23,841 nucleotides of DNA from CAYQTL01 sp964420405. GTDB lineage: Bacteria; Acidobacteriota; Thermoanaerobaculia; Thermoanaerobaculales; Sulfomarinibacteraceae. Below, in pieces: positions 10,651 to 23,828 of the stretch. Numbering within the stretch: the first letter of the stretch is position 1; the number at the start of each line of letters is the position of its first letter. The stretch covers positions 1-23,841 of the forward strand of contig CAYQTL010000081.1 in NCBI GenBank assembly GCA_964420405.1. The letters are read 5' to 3'. The position numbers were made by a program, and so were the translations under genes. The notes under the pieces were generated by a model. That model saw nothing but the letters and a program-made list of their open reading frames with translations. It did no database searches and was not told where the DNA came from.

Positions 10651-10956
10651 GTCCGATTCCGATCCCGATCCCGACGACTGGCCCGTAGCGCCAGCTTCCA
10701 GCTGGCACGCTTCGCAGGCCGATTCGCTGGGTTCCGGCAGGTGCGTGCCGGCTGGAAGCCGGCGCTACGGGGCGGCGCAGGCCTCCGGCGACCTCGGTCG
10801 CACTCACCACCCGCGTCCGCGTGCGTGCCCGCGTCCGATGTAGCGGCAGGCAGCGGTAGCGACAGGGATGGCGCAGCCGGTCGGTCCTCGCGGTCGGACC
10901 ACCGCGCCCGTCGGGATCGGGATCGGGATCAGGATTGGAAACGGGAACGGGATCGG
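10651..10956. repeat. Composite nested palindromic element, copy B
   Basis: Outer arms are GATCCC-type hexamers: 10651-10676 on the left and the inverted, longer 10910-10956 on the right. Inside is an inverted repeat of 27-nt arms, 10684-10710 and 10743-10769, matching except at two positions; the left arm begins CGTAGCGCCAGCTTCCAGCT. Between the inner repeat and the right arm, the reverse complement reads CTGTCGCTACCGCTG then GGGCACGCACGCGGACGCGG, closely resembling a module in the copy at 23430-23828. The same parts in the same order, read on opposite strands, argue that the whole block is one repeat unit. No coding sequence is visible inside. Confidence 0.75.
10684..10769. repeat. Inner 27-nt inverted repeat of copy B
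   Basis: Arms 10684-10710 and 10743-10769 have two mismatches and a 32-nt loop. Each arm contains its own small palindrome (GCCAGCTTCCAGCTGGC on the left, GCCGGCTGGAAGCCGGC on the right), so both a long stem and two short hairpins are possible. The same arms appear at 23629-23714 and singly at 2828-2861. Confidence 0.85.
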
Positions 10957-10989
10957 AGGGGTGGTTCCCCCCGACGGCTCGGCCGTCGC

Positions 10990-11463
10990 TCAGGTCCCCT
11001 GTGACCAGTCGCCGAGCTCGCCATCCTCGAAGCCGGCGCCGAACACCTCCTGCGGGGCCGTCGCGGTGGCGCCGGCCGGCTCGAAGGTCATGACGGCGAG
11101 GACGCCGTCGCCGCCGCCCTCGGCGGGCTGCACCGACGCGGCGTGGGTGCCCCGGGGCTGCGGCGCAGGACCGGGCAGGAAGCTCAGGCTCGCGACGGTG
11201 ACCACCACGGCGGCGGCCGCGGCGGCGACCCAGAGCGCGCCGCTGCGGCGCCGGGGCAGCTCGGCTGCCGTGAAGCCGGCGGCGACGGCGGCGTCGAGCG
11301 TCGCGGTCCGACCGCCGCCGAAGGACTCCTGCCACCATGCGCCACACGCCGGGCAGCGCTCCACAGCGTCCTCGGCGAGCTGTGCGCCCGGATCGTCGAG
11401 CCGCCCGAGGGCGAGGTCGAGCGCCAGGCGTCCGTGGTCGGGGCAGGTGGGCGGTCGCATCAT
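10990..11463 (-). CDS. Putative anti-sigma factor with zinc-binding motif, membrane helix and F-x2-GFE-x-G-x4-WS tail
   Basis: A 157-residue protein. The N-terminal region has CPDH (Cys7, His10) and CPACGAWW (Cys37, Cys40), a plausible zinc site that differs from the usual anti-sigma H-x3-C-x2-C because no histidine stands four residues before the second pair. One membrane helix (about 75-96) follows, then a ~60-residue region predicted outside the cytoplasm, ending FGAGFEDGELGDWSQGT. The last stretch matches the tail of the secreted protein at 18825-19496. The gene follows the ECF sigma gene on the same strand, which supports an anti-sigma role, but 243 bp separate them, an unusually wide gap for such pairs. 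ATG at 11463 or 11460 is preferred over 11514 because a CGGAGA ribosome-site-like sequence precedes them. Confidence 0.7.
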   Translation of the reverse strand: MMRPPTCPDHGRLALDLALGRLDDPGAQLAEDAVERCPACGAWWQESFGGGRTATLDAAVAAGFTAAELPRRRSGALWVAAAAAAVVVTVASLSFLPGPAPQPRGTHAASVQPAEGGGDGVLAVMTFEPAGATATAPQEVFGAGFEDGELGDWSQGT

Positions 11464-11706
11464 CCGTCTCCGATCACTAGGACGCACCGGCGCGGGATCG
11501 GTAACGGTCCGCACCGGCCTTCGGCGCCGCGATTCCGTCTCCCGCGGCCGCGACCCTGTCCGCCGGTGCAGCGACCGCCAACGCGGCGACCGGAGCCTGT
11601 CCGCTGCCGCAGTCTCCCCAGAGACACTCCGGCCGTTCAGAGTCGCGTCGGGTCGCGGGAGGGGGACTCGCCCGGTCCAGGGGACCTCGTCCCTACCCCC
11701 GCCGCC
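11464..11706. other. Gap between sigma factor and anti-sigma-like gene
   Basis: 243 bp with no recognisable gene on either strand. It is rich in short inverted words, such as GGGACT...GGTCC near 11666-11685, but I see no clean terminator or promoter. It might carry a separate promoter for the anti-sigma-like gene: TAGTGA near 11475-11480 on the minus strand is a weak -10 candidate. Confidence 0.3.
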
Positions 11707-12273
11707 CTACCCGCGCCGCAGCTCGTCCAGCCTCGCCCGCAGTCTCTTGCGGACCCGCATCAGGCGCATCTTGAGGGCGCCCTCGGTGAGGCCGGCGCGG
11801 CGTGCGAGCTCCTCTACCGGCACCCCCTCGGCGCGGGCCACCAGCAGCTCCACGACCTCCCCGTCCTCGGTCTCGAGGGCGGCGAGCATCAGGCGCGTCT
11901 CGGCGAGCTGCTCGGAGCGGGCGGCGGGATCGTCGTCGCCCGCCACCTCGACGGCAGCCTCGAGCTCGTCCTCCCGTCGCACCGCCCGCCGCCGGAGGTG
12001 GTCCCGGGCGGCGTTGGCGGCGATGCGGCGGATCCACGCCGGGAAGGTCCGCGGGTCGTGGAGCCGGTCGAGCCGGGTCCAGGCCCGCATCGCCACGTCC
12101 TGCGCCAGGTCGACGGCGGTGTCGGGGTTGCGCACGCCGCAGGCGTAGAGGGTCGAGCTGACCGCCGCGCGATGACGGTCCAGCAGCGCCCGGAACGCGT
12201 CCTCGTCGCCGCGCCGCGCGCGGCCCACGAGCAGCGCGATCCTCTCGTACCGGTCGTCGGCCGGGGAACTCAC
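11707..12273 (-). CDS. ECF-type RNA polymerase sigma factor
   Basis: A 188-residue sigma-70 family protein with only regions 2 and 4. Region 2 (about 20-95) has DEDAFRALLDRHRAAV, then DLAQDVAMRAWTRL and FPAWIRRIAANAARDHLRRR, the polymerase-binding and -10-recognising part. Region 4 (about 128-185) ends in a helix-turn-helix, EELARRAGLTEGALKMRLMRVRKRLRARL, for -35 recognition. Size and order match the ECF group. The presumed anti-sigma gene lies downstream. GTG at 12273 has no ribosome site, but TATCCT ends 8 nt before it, suggesting a leaderless message. It is divergent from carAB across 77 bp holding a symmetric inverted repeat, so the two transcripts may share control. Target genes are unknown. 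Confidence 0.92.
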   Translation of the reverse strand: MSSPADDRYERIALLVGRARRGDEDAFRALLDRHRAAVSSTLYACGVRNPDTAVDLAQDVAMRAWTRLDRLHDPRTFPAWIRRIAANAARDHLRRRAVRREDELEAAVEVAGDDDPAARSEQLAETRLMLAALETEDGEVVELLVARAEGVPVEELARRAGLTEGALKMRLMRVRKRLRARLDELRRG

Positions 12274-12281
12274 CGTGGCTC

Positions 12282-12287
12282 AGGATA
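12282..12287 (-). promoter_or_regulatory. Candidate -10 box (TATCCT) for the ECF sigma gene
   Basis: TATCCT on the minus strand ends 8 nt before the GTG start, the same spacing as TACAAT before the PEP/pyruvate-binding gene. No ribosome site intervenes. The expected -35 position falls inside the inverted repeat at 12299-12325. Confidence 0.45.
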
Positions 12288-12298
12288 CGTCGGCCGCC

Positions 12299-12325
12299 GG
12301 CGTGCCGGAAGCCGGCCGGCACGCC
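12299..12325. promoter_or_regulatory. Perfect 10-bp inverted repeat centred between sigma and carA starts (candidate operator)
   Basis: GGCGTGCCGG, 7 bp, CCGGCACGCC. Its centre, 12312, is exactly midway between the two divergent GTG start codons (12273 and 12351), and the repeat covers the expected -35 positions of both candidate promoters. This is what a shared operator would look like. Alternatively it is a deleted copy of the genomic repeat arm (GCGTGCCGGCTGGAAGCCGG lacking CTGG), since the right-hand words agree. Confidence 0.5.
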
Positions 12326-12334
12326 CACCCGTGG

Positions 12335-12340
12335 TACCCT
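12335..12340 (+). promoter_or_regulatory. Candidate -10 box (TACCCT) for carAB
   Basis: TACCCT fits the TANNNT pattern and ends 10 nt before the carA GTG. No ribosome site is visible in between, so the transcript would be leaderless or have a leader of only a few bases. The -35 region is occupied by the inverted repeat rather than a consensus hexamer. Confidence 0.35.
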
Positions 12341-12350
12341 GCGCCGCGAC

Positions 12351-13510
12351 GTGAGCCCCAGCACACGCTTGCCCCGGTTGCTCGCCGATCCGCGTCCGGC
12401 CTGGCTGGTGCTGGCCGACGGTGCCCTGTTCCGGGGCTTCGCGGCCGGCGCGCGGACGGCGGTGGACGGCGAGGTGGTGTTCAACACCGCCATGACCGGC
12501 TACCAGGAGATGCTCACCGATCCCTCCTACCACGGCCAGATCCTGACCCTGACCGCCTCCCATGTGGGGCAGGTCGGAGTGAACGCGTCCGACGCCGAGT
12601 CGGACCGGGTGTGGGCACGGGCGCTGGTGGTCCAGGACCTGGATGTGGCGCCGTCATCCTGGCGCCGGGAGTCCGACCTCGAGTCGTGGCTGGAGGCGGA
12701 GGGGGTCGCCGTCGGCTGGGGGTTCGACACCCGCAGCCTGGTGCGTCACATCCGCGACGCCGGGGCCGTGCCGGGTGTGCTCGCCACCGACGGCACGCCG
12801 CCCGCCGTGCTGCGCGAGCGGGCGGCGGCCGCGATCGGCACCGACGGCCGCGATCTCGCCGCCGAGGTCGCGTGCCGGACGCCGTATCGCTTCGCCGACG
12901 GACCGTGGCGGTCGCCGTCGGGCGCGGGGCCGGCCGTGTCCCCTCGGGGGCCGCGAGTGGTGGTGGTCGACTACGGCGTCAAGCGCTCGATCCTGCGTCG
13001 CCTGGTCGGCGAGCGGCTCGAGGTCGAGGTGGTACCGCCCACCGTCACGGCGGGCGAGCTGCTCGGGACGGCGCCGGCGGGAGTGGTGCTGTCCAACGGG
13101 CCGGGCGACCCGGCGGCGGTCCTCGGCGCCCGCGAGCTGATCGAAGGGTTGCTCGGGCGGCTGCCGGTGCTCGGCATCTGCATGGGCTGCCAGCTGCTCG
13201 GAATCGTCCTCGGCGGCCGCACCGTCAAGCTGCCGTTCGGCCACCACGGCGGCAACCACCCGGTGCGCGAGCTCGCCACCGGCCGCGTGCTGATCACCTC
13301 CCAGAACCACAACTACGCGGTCGAGGAGTCGTCGCTGCCGCGGGAGGTGGCGGTGACCCACGTCAACCTCACCGACGGCACCCTCGAGGGGCTCGCCCAC
13401 CAGCGGCTCGGGGTCGAGGCGGTCCAGTTCCATCCCGAGGCGGGTCCGGGGCCGAGCGACGCGACGTCGCTGTTCGCGCGCTTCGCCGCGCGCTGCCGGG
13501 AGCGGACCTC

Positions 13511-13514
<4 letters not shown>
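12351..13514 (+). CDS. carA: Carbamoyl-phosphate synthase small (glutaminase) subunit
   Basis: A 387-residue class I glutamine amidotransferase that hydrolyses glutamine and channels ammonia to CarB for carbamoyl phosphate, feeding pyrimidine and arginine synthesis. The N-terminal CarA-specific domain shows VVFNTAMTGYQEMLTDPSYHGQI, the usual motif. The glutaminase domain has nucleophile Cys277 in GICMGCQLLG and the His361/Glu363 pair in VQFHPEAGPGPSD. Length and motif order match the family; GICMGCQ replaces the more usual GICLGHQ. The start is a GTG at 12351 without a ribosome site. The stop overlaps the carB start in GTGA, so the two are translationally coupled. It diverges from an ECF sigma gene. 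Confidence 0.96.
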
Positions 13515-16741
<3,227 letters not shown>

Positions 16742-16751
16742 TCCCGGGAGA

Positions 16752-16780
16752 TTGACGCCTCGGCCGCGACTGTCGAGAAT
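16752..16780 (+). promoter_or_regulatory. Candidate sigma-70 promoter for the FHA/AAA+ regulator gene
   Basis: TTGACG (16752-16757), a 17-bp spacer, then GAGAAT (16775-16780). The -35 matches five of six consensus bases and the -10 four. It begins just beyond the carB stop. The transcript would start near 16787, leaving a leader of about 40 nt that contains a GGAAAGGGG ribosome-site-like run. Confidence 0.5.
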
Positions 16781-16828
16781 CGAGGTACGGTCGCGAGAAG
16801 GGCTGGTCGGGGAAAGGGGTCGCACGCG

Positions 16829-18526
<1,698 letters not shown>

Positions 18527-18556
18527 CGTCCGCCGCCTCGCGGTGCTTTCAGAATC

Positions 18557-18579
18557 CTGGAACGGCGTCCCGGTTCCGG
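18557..18579. promoter_or_regulatory. Inverted repeat, candidate upstream activator site
   Basis: CTGGAAC, 9 bp, GTTCCGG: seven-base arms with one mismatch. It lies about 175 bp upstream of the -24 element at 18754, within the usual range for enhancer sites bound by sigma-54 activators. There is only one clear copy, so this is suggestive only. Confidence 0.3.
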
Positions 18580-18753
18580 AAAAGGCCCTCACGACGGGGG
18601 CGGCCCGCCGGAATCGCCTCCCGGCCGCCGTCGACCGGTCCAGGAATCGGGAGTATCGGCAGCTCGGACCGTCCTCCTCGAGATCGGGCGAAGATGCTCG
18701 AAACACGGGCCGTACGAGCCGACGGCCGGGCAGCGTGACGGCCGGACCCGGCC

Positions 18754-18769
18754 AGGAACGCGGTTTGCT
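18754..18769 (+). promoter_or_regulatory. Candidate sigma-54 (-24/-12) promoter for the secreted tail-motif protein
   Basis: AGGAACGCGGTTTGCT has GG and GC at exact spacing and agrees with TGGCACGRNNNTTGCW except at three positions (A for T, A for C, C for R). The TTGCT end is complete. Transcription would start near 18780, 45 nt before the ATG. Confidence 0.5.
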
Positions 18770-18824
18770 CTGATCCCGGTGCGCGCCCGGGGGAGAACGT
18801 CGGGCGCCACCAGGGAGGTCCGAG

Positions 18825-19496
18825 ATGAACCGACGTGCCCTTCTGGCGATCCTCGCCGCAGTGTCCGCCGCGGTGCCGGCGTCCGCCCAGGTGGTGACGC
18901 TCGACGCCGTCGACTCGGGATTCTACGAGTGGACCGGAGACCACTCGCCCAGCAACCAGAACTACATCGCCGGAAACATCGGCAACTCCTACGGCGAGTT
19001 CCGCGACTTCGTGGTGTTCGACCTCTCCGGCGTGACGGCGCCGATCACGGAGGCGCGGCTCGAGCTGTACAACCCCGGCCAGGTCCCGGACGGCGGCGAC
19101 GGGTACTTCAGCGCGGACCCGACCGAGACCTACGTCGCGTACGAGGTCGTGACGCCGGTCGCGACCCTGGTGGCGGGCGGCACCGGTCTCACCACGGTGT
19201 TCGACGATCTCGGCGGCGGGGTCGTGCTCGGGTCGGTCGACGTCTCGGCCGCCGACAACGGTACCGTCGTCCAGGTGCCCCTGAACGCGGACGCGCTCTC
19301 AGCGCTCAACGGAGCCGACGGACTCTGGGCGGTCGGGGGGACCCTCGACACCATGACCGGCGCACGCAAGGAGTACGTGTTCGGTCGCAGCAACGGAGGC
19401 CACGTCCGCCGGCTCGTGCTCACCAGCGGGGCGACGGTCTTCGCCGACGGCTTCGAGAGCGGCAGCTCCTCGGGCTGGTCCGCGGTCGTCCCGTAG
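18825..19496 (+). CDS. Secreted hypothetical protein with F-x2-GFE-x-G-x4-WS C-terminal tail
   Basis: A 223-residue protein with a clear Sec signal peptide (MNRRALLAILAAVSAAVPASA, cleavage near residue 22). The mature part is beta-rich and low in Lys. NQNYIAGN, EFRDFVVFDLSGV and ARLELYNPG resemble the beta-sandwich modules of extracellular and PEP-CTERM proteins of cyanobacteria and others, but I recognise no named family. No catalytic motif is seen. The protein ends FADGFESGSSSGWSAVVP, a tail shared with the anti-sigma-like protein. There is no membrane helix or Arg cluster after the tail, so it is not a PEP-CTERM, LPXTG or GlyGly-CTERM signal. ATG at 18825 has GGGAGG about 8 nt upstream. 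The sigma-54-type promoter suggests conditional expression. A surface or matrix role is inferred from secretion only. Confidence 0.85.
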   Translation: MNRRALLAILAAVSAAVPASAQVVTLDAVDSGFYEWTGDHSPSNQNYIAGNIGNSYGEFRDFVVFDLSGVTAPITEARLELYNPGQVPDGGDGYFSADPTETYVAYEVVTPVATLVAGGTGLTTVFDDLGGGVVLGSVDVSAADNGTVVQVPLNADALSALNGADGLWAVGGTLDTMTGARKEYVFGRSNGGHVRRLVLTSGATVFADGFESGSSSGWSAVVP

Positions 19497-19697
19497 GCGC
19501 CGCTGGGACCGCCTCCGCCGACCTCAGGACGACGGGACCTGCCCGTGTCGCGTCACGAGGTCGAGCCGTCGCCGGTGCGCCTCGTCGTCGAGGCCTCCCC
19601 GGGGCGGGCTCGAAGGACGAGCGCCACAGGCCCCGCAGGGACTCCGATCTCGCTGGGTCGCCGTCAGCCTACCGGGTGGAGCGCCCTTCCGGGCACC
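19497..19697. other. Convergent intergenic region
   Basis: 201 bp between two converging stops. No gene is seen. GCCC-TTCC-GGGC near 19683-19694, just beyond the ispH stop, is a small G+C hairpin that might terminate ispH transcripts. No T-tract is present on either strand. Confidence 0.35.
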
Positions 19698-20573
19698 TCA
19701 CTCGCCTGCTGCGGCTGCCTCCGACGGCGCCCGCAGGCCGACGACGAACGCCTCGACCTCGTCGATCATCGCGTCCGGCGTCGACGCGCCGGCCGTGAGG
19801 CCGACGCACGAGACGCCGTCGAGGCACTCCGGGTCGAGATCGTCCGGCCCCTGGATCAGGTACGACGGCTTGTAGCGTGAGGTGATCTCCCACAGGTGGC
19901 GGGTGTTCGCCGACTTGCGCCCGCCGATCACGATCACCGCCTCCACCTCCGGGTCGCGGGCCAGCTCCCGCGCGGCGTCCTGGTTCTCCTTGGTGGCGTA
20001 GCAGATCGTGTCGGCGCGCTCGGTGTCGGGGTTGGCGGCCTCGATGAACCGCACCACCTGCTCGTAGTCGTCGGCGTTGAGGGTCGTCTGGTAGAACACC
20101 GTGACGCCGGCGAACGCGCTCCAGTCCACCGCCCGGGCCTCGTCCATGGTCGAGACGATGTGGAAGCTGGCCGGCTCGAGGTCGTGGGTGTAGCCGATCA
20201 CCTCGCGGTGCTGGGGGTCGCCGATGAACACGAGGTGTCGTCCGCGCTCCAGCGCGGTGCGCGACTCCCGGTGGATGTCGTAGACGAACTTGCAGGTGGT
20301 GTCGAGGATCTCGAGGCCGCGAGAGCGTGCCTGGTCGTGGAACGACGCCGGCACGCCGTGGGCCGAGAACACGATCGTCGGCTCGTCGACCTCCTCGAGG
20401 GATCGCACGGTCCGCATCCCGAGGGACTCCATCTCGGCCACGACCCGCTCGTTGTGCACCACCTGGCCGAGGATGGCGCCCCGCCGTCCCTCGCGGGCGA
20501 ACCGCCGCACCTTGATGTCGGCCACCCGGACGCCGGAGCAGAAGCCGTACTTGGCGGCGCGCTTGACCTTCAT
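19698..20573 (-). CDS. ispH: 4-hydroxy-3-methylbut-2-enyl diphosphate reductase
   Basis: A 291-residue iron-sulfur enzyme that makes IPP and DMAPP from HMBPP in the last step of the MEP isoprenoid pathway. The three cluster cysteines are present: Cys12 in GFCSGV, Cys94 in DTTCKFV and Cys191 in DTICYAT. The catalytic Glu124 and nearby His122 lie in QHREVIGYT, and the substrate-binding SAHG and SANTRHLWEI motifs are present. Length is close to bacterial IspH. GFCSGVRVAD replaces the more common GFCxGVxRAI. ATG at 20573 has GGGAGG 9 nt upstream. It lies 66 bp after the response regulator on the same strand, so it could be the last gene of that operon. Confidence 0.95.
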   Translation of the reverse strand: MKVKRAAKYGFCSGVRVADIKVRRFAREGRRGAILGQVVHNERVVAEMESLGMRTVRSLEEVDEPTIVFSAHGVPASFHDQARSRGLEILDTTCKFVYDIHRESRTALERGRHLVFIGDPQHREVIGYTHDLEPASFHIVSTMDEARAVDWSAFAGVTVFYQTTLNADDYEQVVRFIEAANPDTERADTICYATKENQDAARELARDPEVEAVIVIGGRKSANTRHLWEITSRYKPSYLIQGPDDLDPECLDGVSCVGLTAGASTPDAMIDEVEAFVVGLRAPSEAAAAGE

Positions 20574-20639
20574 GGGCTGGGACCTCCCGTCGTCTCCGGC
20601 CGCGGCCGGACACGTTGGGGAAACGGAGGTCCGGCCGGG

Positions 20640-22013
<1,374 letters not shown>

Positions 22014-22015
22014 CG

Positions 22016-23323
22016 TCAGGCCTCCCGTCCCCGCGCGCACAGCACGGTCACGTCGTCGTCGGGCTTGCGGCCGCCGAGGTGGGAGGCGACGGCGGCCGAC
22101 AGGCGTTCGAGCACCGTGTGGCCGTCGCCTCCCTCCGCCAGGGCGCGCTCGATCCGCTCGGCTCCGAACTCCTCGGCCGCGGTCCCCATCCCGGCCTCGA
22201 GCACACCGTCGGTGTACACCAGCACGCAGTCGCCCGGATCCAGCGCGGCCCGCTCCGACTGCCAGTGCTCGTCCGGCAGCAGCCCCACCGGCCGCCCGGT
22301 GGCGTAGTGGGACGACACCGCGCCGCCGCGAGCCAGCAGCAGGGGAGGGTGGCCGGCGTTGACCCACTCGAGGGTACGCGACGTCGGGTCCCACTCGGCC
22401 ACCACCAGGGTCGCGTACTTGCGACCGTTGGCCAGCCGGTGGAGGAGCTCGTTGACCCCGGCCACCACCTCGGGCAGGGTCCGGCCGTCATCCCGGCGGC
22501 TCCACAGCGCGGCCTGCAGGTTCGACGCGATCAGGCCCGCGGCCACGCCCTTGCCCGAGATGTCGGCGACAACCAGCCACCAGCGACGGCCGTCGCGGGC
22601 CGGGATCAGGTCCCAGTAGTCGCCTCCGACCTCGAGGCACGGCTCGATCAGTGCGTCGACCTCGAGGCCCGGCACCTCCGCGTCGCGTTTCGGCCGCAGC
22701 GTGCGCTGGATCTCGGCGGCCAGCCGCAGCTCCTCGCCGATCCGTTCCCGCGCGACGATCTCGGCGTGCATCCGGGCGGTGGTCAACGCGATCGCGAACG
22801 GCACCCCGAGCTCGGCGAGGAACCCCACGTCCTCCTCCGAGAAGCCGGCGCCCCGGTGGTTGAGCAGCTGCAGCACGGCGGTCAGCTCGCCGTTGCGATC
22901 CCGCACGGGCACGGTGAGCAGCGACCGGGTGTGGAACCCGGTGACGCGGTCCACCCGCGGGTCGAAGCGCGCGTCCGCGTAGGGCGCGTTGAGGATCTCG
23001 GACCGGCCGCTGGCGGCCACCGAGCCCACGATCCCCTCCCCGACCGGCAACGTCAGCGTCCCGTCCCCCAGGCCCTGGGCGACCAGCGAGCGCAGCGATC
23101 CCGAGCCGTGCTCGACCAGGAACAGGCTGCCGCGCTCCGCGCCGATCAGCCGGGTGGCGATGCCGATGATCCGCTCCGCGATCACCGCCAGGTCCAGGGT
23201 CGAGTTGACCAGCAGGCTGGCGTCGGCCACGGCCTGCAGCCGCCGGATGCGCTCCTGCATCCGCGCGATCTCGGCGGGCCCCGGTGTGGTCTCGACGGAC
23301 ACCTCGCGCAGCTCCGTGGACAT
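22016..23323 (-). CDS. GAF domain SpoIIE-type (PP2C) serine phosphatase
   Basis: A 435-residue protein. A short coiled-coil start (IARMQERIRRLQAVADAS) leads to a GAF sensor domain (about 40-185), then a linker helix with RLAAEIQRTLRPKRD, the usual RsbU/SpoIIE lead-in. The phosphatase domain (about 225-430) holds the metal-binding residues: EVGGDYWD, VADISGKGVAAG, NAGHPPLLL, YTDGVLEA and DDDVTVL. Such enzymes dephosphorylate anti-anti-sigma (STAS) or other proteins; no STAS gene is nearby. It is coupled to the response regulator downstream. The frame is open to 23794, but upstream residues translate repeat DNA, including a run of VGIGIG. ATG at 23323 and 23353 are both possible; 23323 is preferred because 23353 lies in a dispersed repeat. 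Neither has a good ribosome site. Confidence 0.9.
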   Translation of the reverse strand: MSTELREVSVETTPGPAEIARMQERIRRLQAVADASLLVNSTLDLAVIAERIIGIATRLIGAERGSLFLVEHGSGSLRSLVAQGLGDGTLTLPVGEGIVGSVAASGRSEILNAPYADARFDPRVDRVTGFHTRSLLTVPVRDRNGELTAVLQLLNHRGAGFSEEDVGFLAELGVPFAIALTTARMHAEIVARERIGEELRLAAEIQRTLRPKRDAEVPGLEVDALIEPCLEVGGDYWDLIPARDGRRWWLVVADISGKGVAAGLIASNLQAALWSRRDDGRTLPEVVAGVNELLHRLANGRKYATLVVAEWDPTSRTLEWVNAGHPPLLLARGGAVSSHYATGRPVGLLPDEHWQSERAALDPGDCVLVYTDGVLEAGMGTAAEEFGAERIERALAEGGDGHTVLERLSAAVASHLGGRKPDDDVTVLCARGREA

Positions 23324-23340
23324 GGTAGACGATTCGGAGA

Positions 23341-23403
23341 GGGGTTCCCCCATCCTGAGCGACCGGAGCGCCGCAAGGCGCGGAGGAAGTCGAAGGACCT
23401 CCA
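23341..23403. repeat. CATCCTGAGCG...AAGTCGAAGGA dispersed intergenic repeat
   Basis: The + strand runs CCCATCCTGAGCGACCGGAG, a short GCCGCAAGGCGC hairpin, then GGAAGTCGAAGGACCTCCAT. Words of this type (ATCCTGAGCG...AAGTCGAAGGA) recur in intergenic DNA of many unrelated bacterial genomes, as I remember it; this is not checked here. It overlaps the alternative ATG at 23353 of the phosphatase gene and lies against the composite repeat. Confidence 0.5.
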
Positions 23404-23429
23404 TCGAGCTCCGCCCGTCGTCCGCCTCG

Positions 23430-23828
23430 GTTCCGATCCCGATCCCGATCCCGATCCCGACGGAAGCGGACCGCGGTTGCGGCGGAATCGCTGTCGCTGC
23501 CGCTGCATCGGGCACGGGCACGGGCGCGGACGCGGACGGGGGCGGAGGCGACCGCCGTCGCCCTCGGGCTGAACGCCGTCGCTGCGCCTGTCGCCGAGAC
23601 CGGGGTGCGTGCCGGCTGGATGCCGACCCGCAGCGCCAGCTTCCAGCTGGCAGGCTTCGCAGGCCGATGCACCGAGTCGGGATGAGTGCTTGCCGGCTGG
23701 AAGCCGGCGCCACGAGCTGCCTTCGCAGGCCTTCTGCCGCTGTCGCTGTCCCTGTCGCCGCCCCCATCGCCGTCGCCGACCGCAACCCACACATCGGGAA
23801 CGGGAACGGGATCGGGATCGGTTCCGGA
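23430..23828. repeat. Composite nested palindromic element, copy C
   Basis: The left outer arm (23430-23463) has four GATCCC units; the right outer arm (23794-23828) is inverted (GGGAACGGGATCGGGATCGG). Inside are a TCGCTGTCGCTGCCGCTGCA then GGGCACGGGCGCGGACGCGG-type module (about 23490-23545), a partial arm (23605-23628), an inner inverted repeat with arms 23629-23655 and 23688-23714, and a CCGCTGTCGCTGTCCCTGTC module (about 23738-23757). Parts and order match copy B read on the opposite strand. No gene is visible through to the right edge of the window. Confidence 0.75.
23629..23714. repeat. Inner inverted repeat of copy C
   Basis: The left arm contains GCGCCAGCTTCCAGCTGGCA and the right arm GCCGGCTGGAAGCCGGCGCC, separated by a 32-nt loop, the same loop length as copy B. 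The start of the loop, TTCGCAGGCCGAT, is also shared with copy B (10711-10723), so more than the arms is conserved. Confidence 0.8.

Larger units (their letters stand above)
18527..18824. other. Intergenic regulatory region of the secreted protein gene
   Basis: 298 bp without a gene on either strand. It contains the inverted word pair at 18557-18579, the sigma-54-type site at 18754-18769 and a GGGAGG ribosome site before the ATG at 18825. Length and arrangement resemble an enhancer-dependent promoter region. There is no obvious terminator for the upstream regulator gene. Confidence 0.45.

Noticed and set aside
10651..10956. CRISPR array suggested by repeated units
   Set aside because: Units are adjacent hexamers or inverted arms. 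There are no equal-length unique spacers between direct repeats and no cas genes.
12275..13510. N-terminal extension of the carB frame up to 12275
   Set aside because: It overlaps carA in another frame and is not homologous to anything; the CarB family start follows directly after the GTG at 13511.
18554..18571. A sigma-54 site at the TGGAAC word upstream of the secreted protein gene
   Set aside because: There is no TTGC-type -12 element at the right distance. The word fits better as one arm of the inverted repeat at 18557-18579.
19545..19880. A 111-codon open frame on the + strand overlapping the ispH end
   Set aside because: It is mostly antisense to ispH, lacks a ribosome site and has no recognisable sequence.
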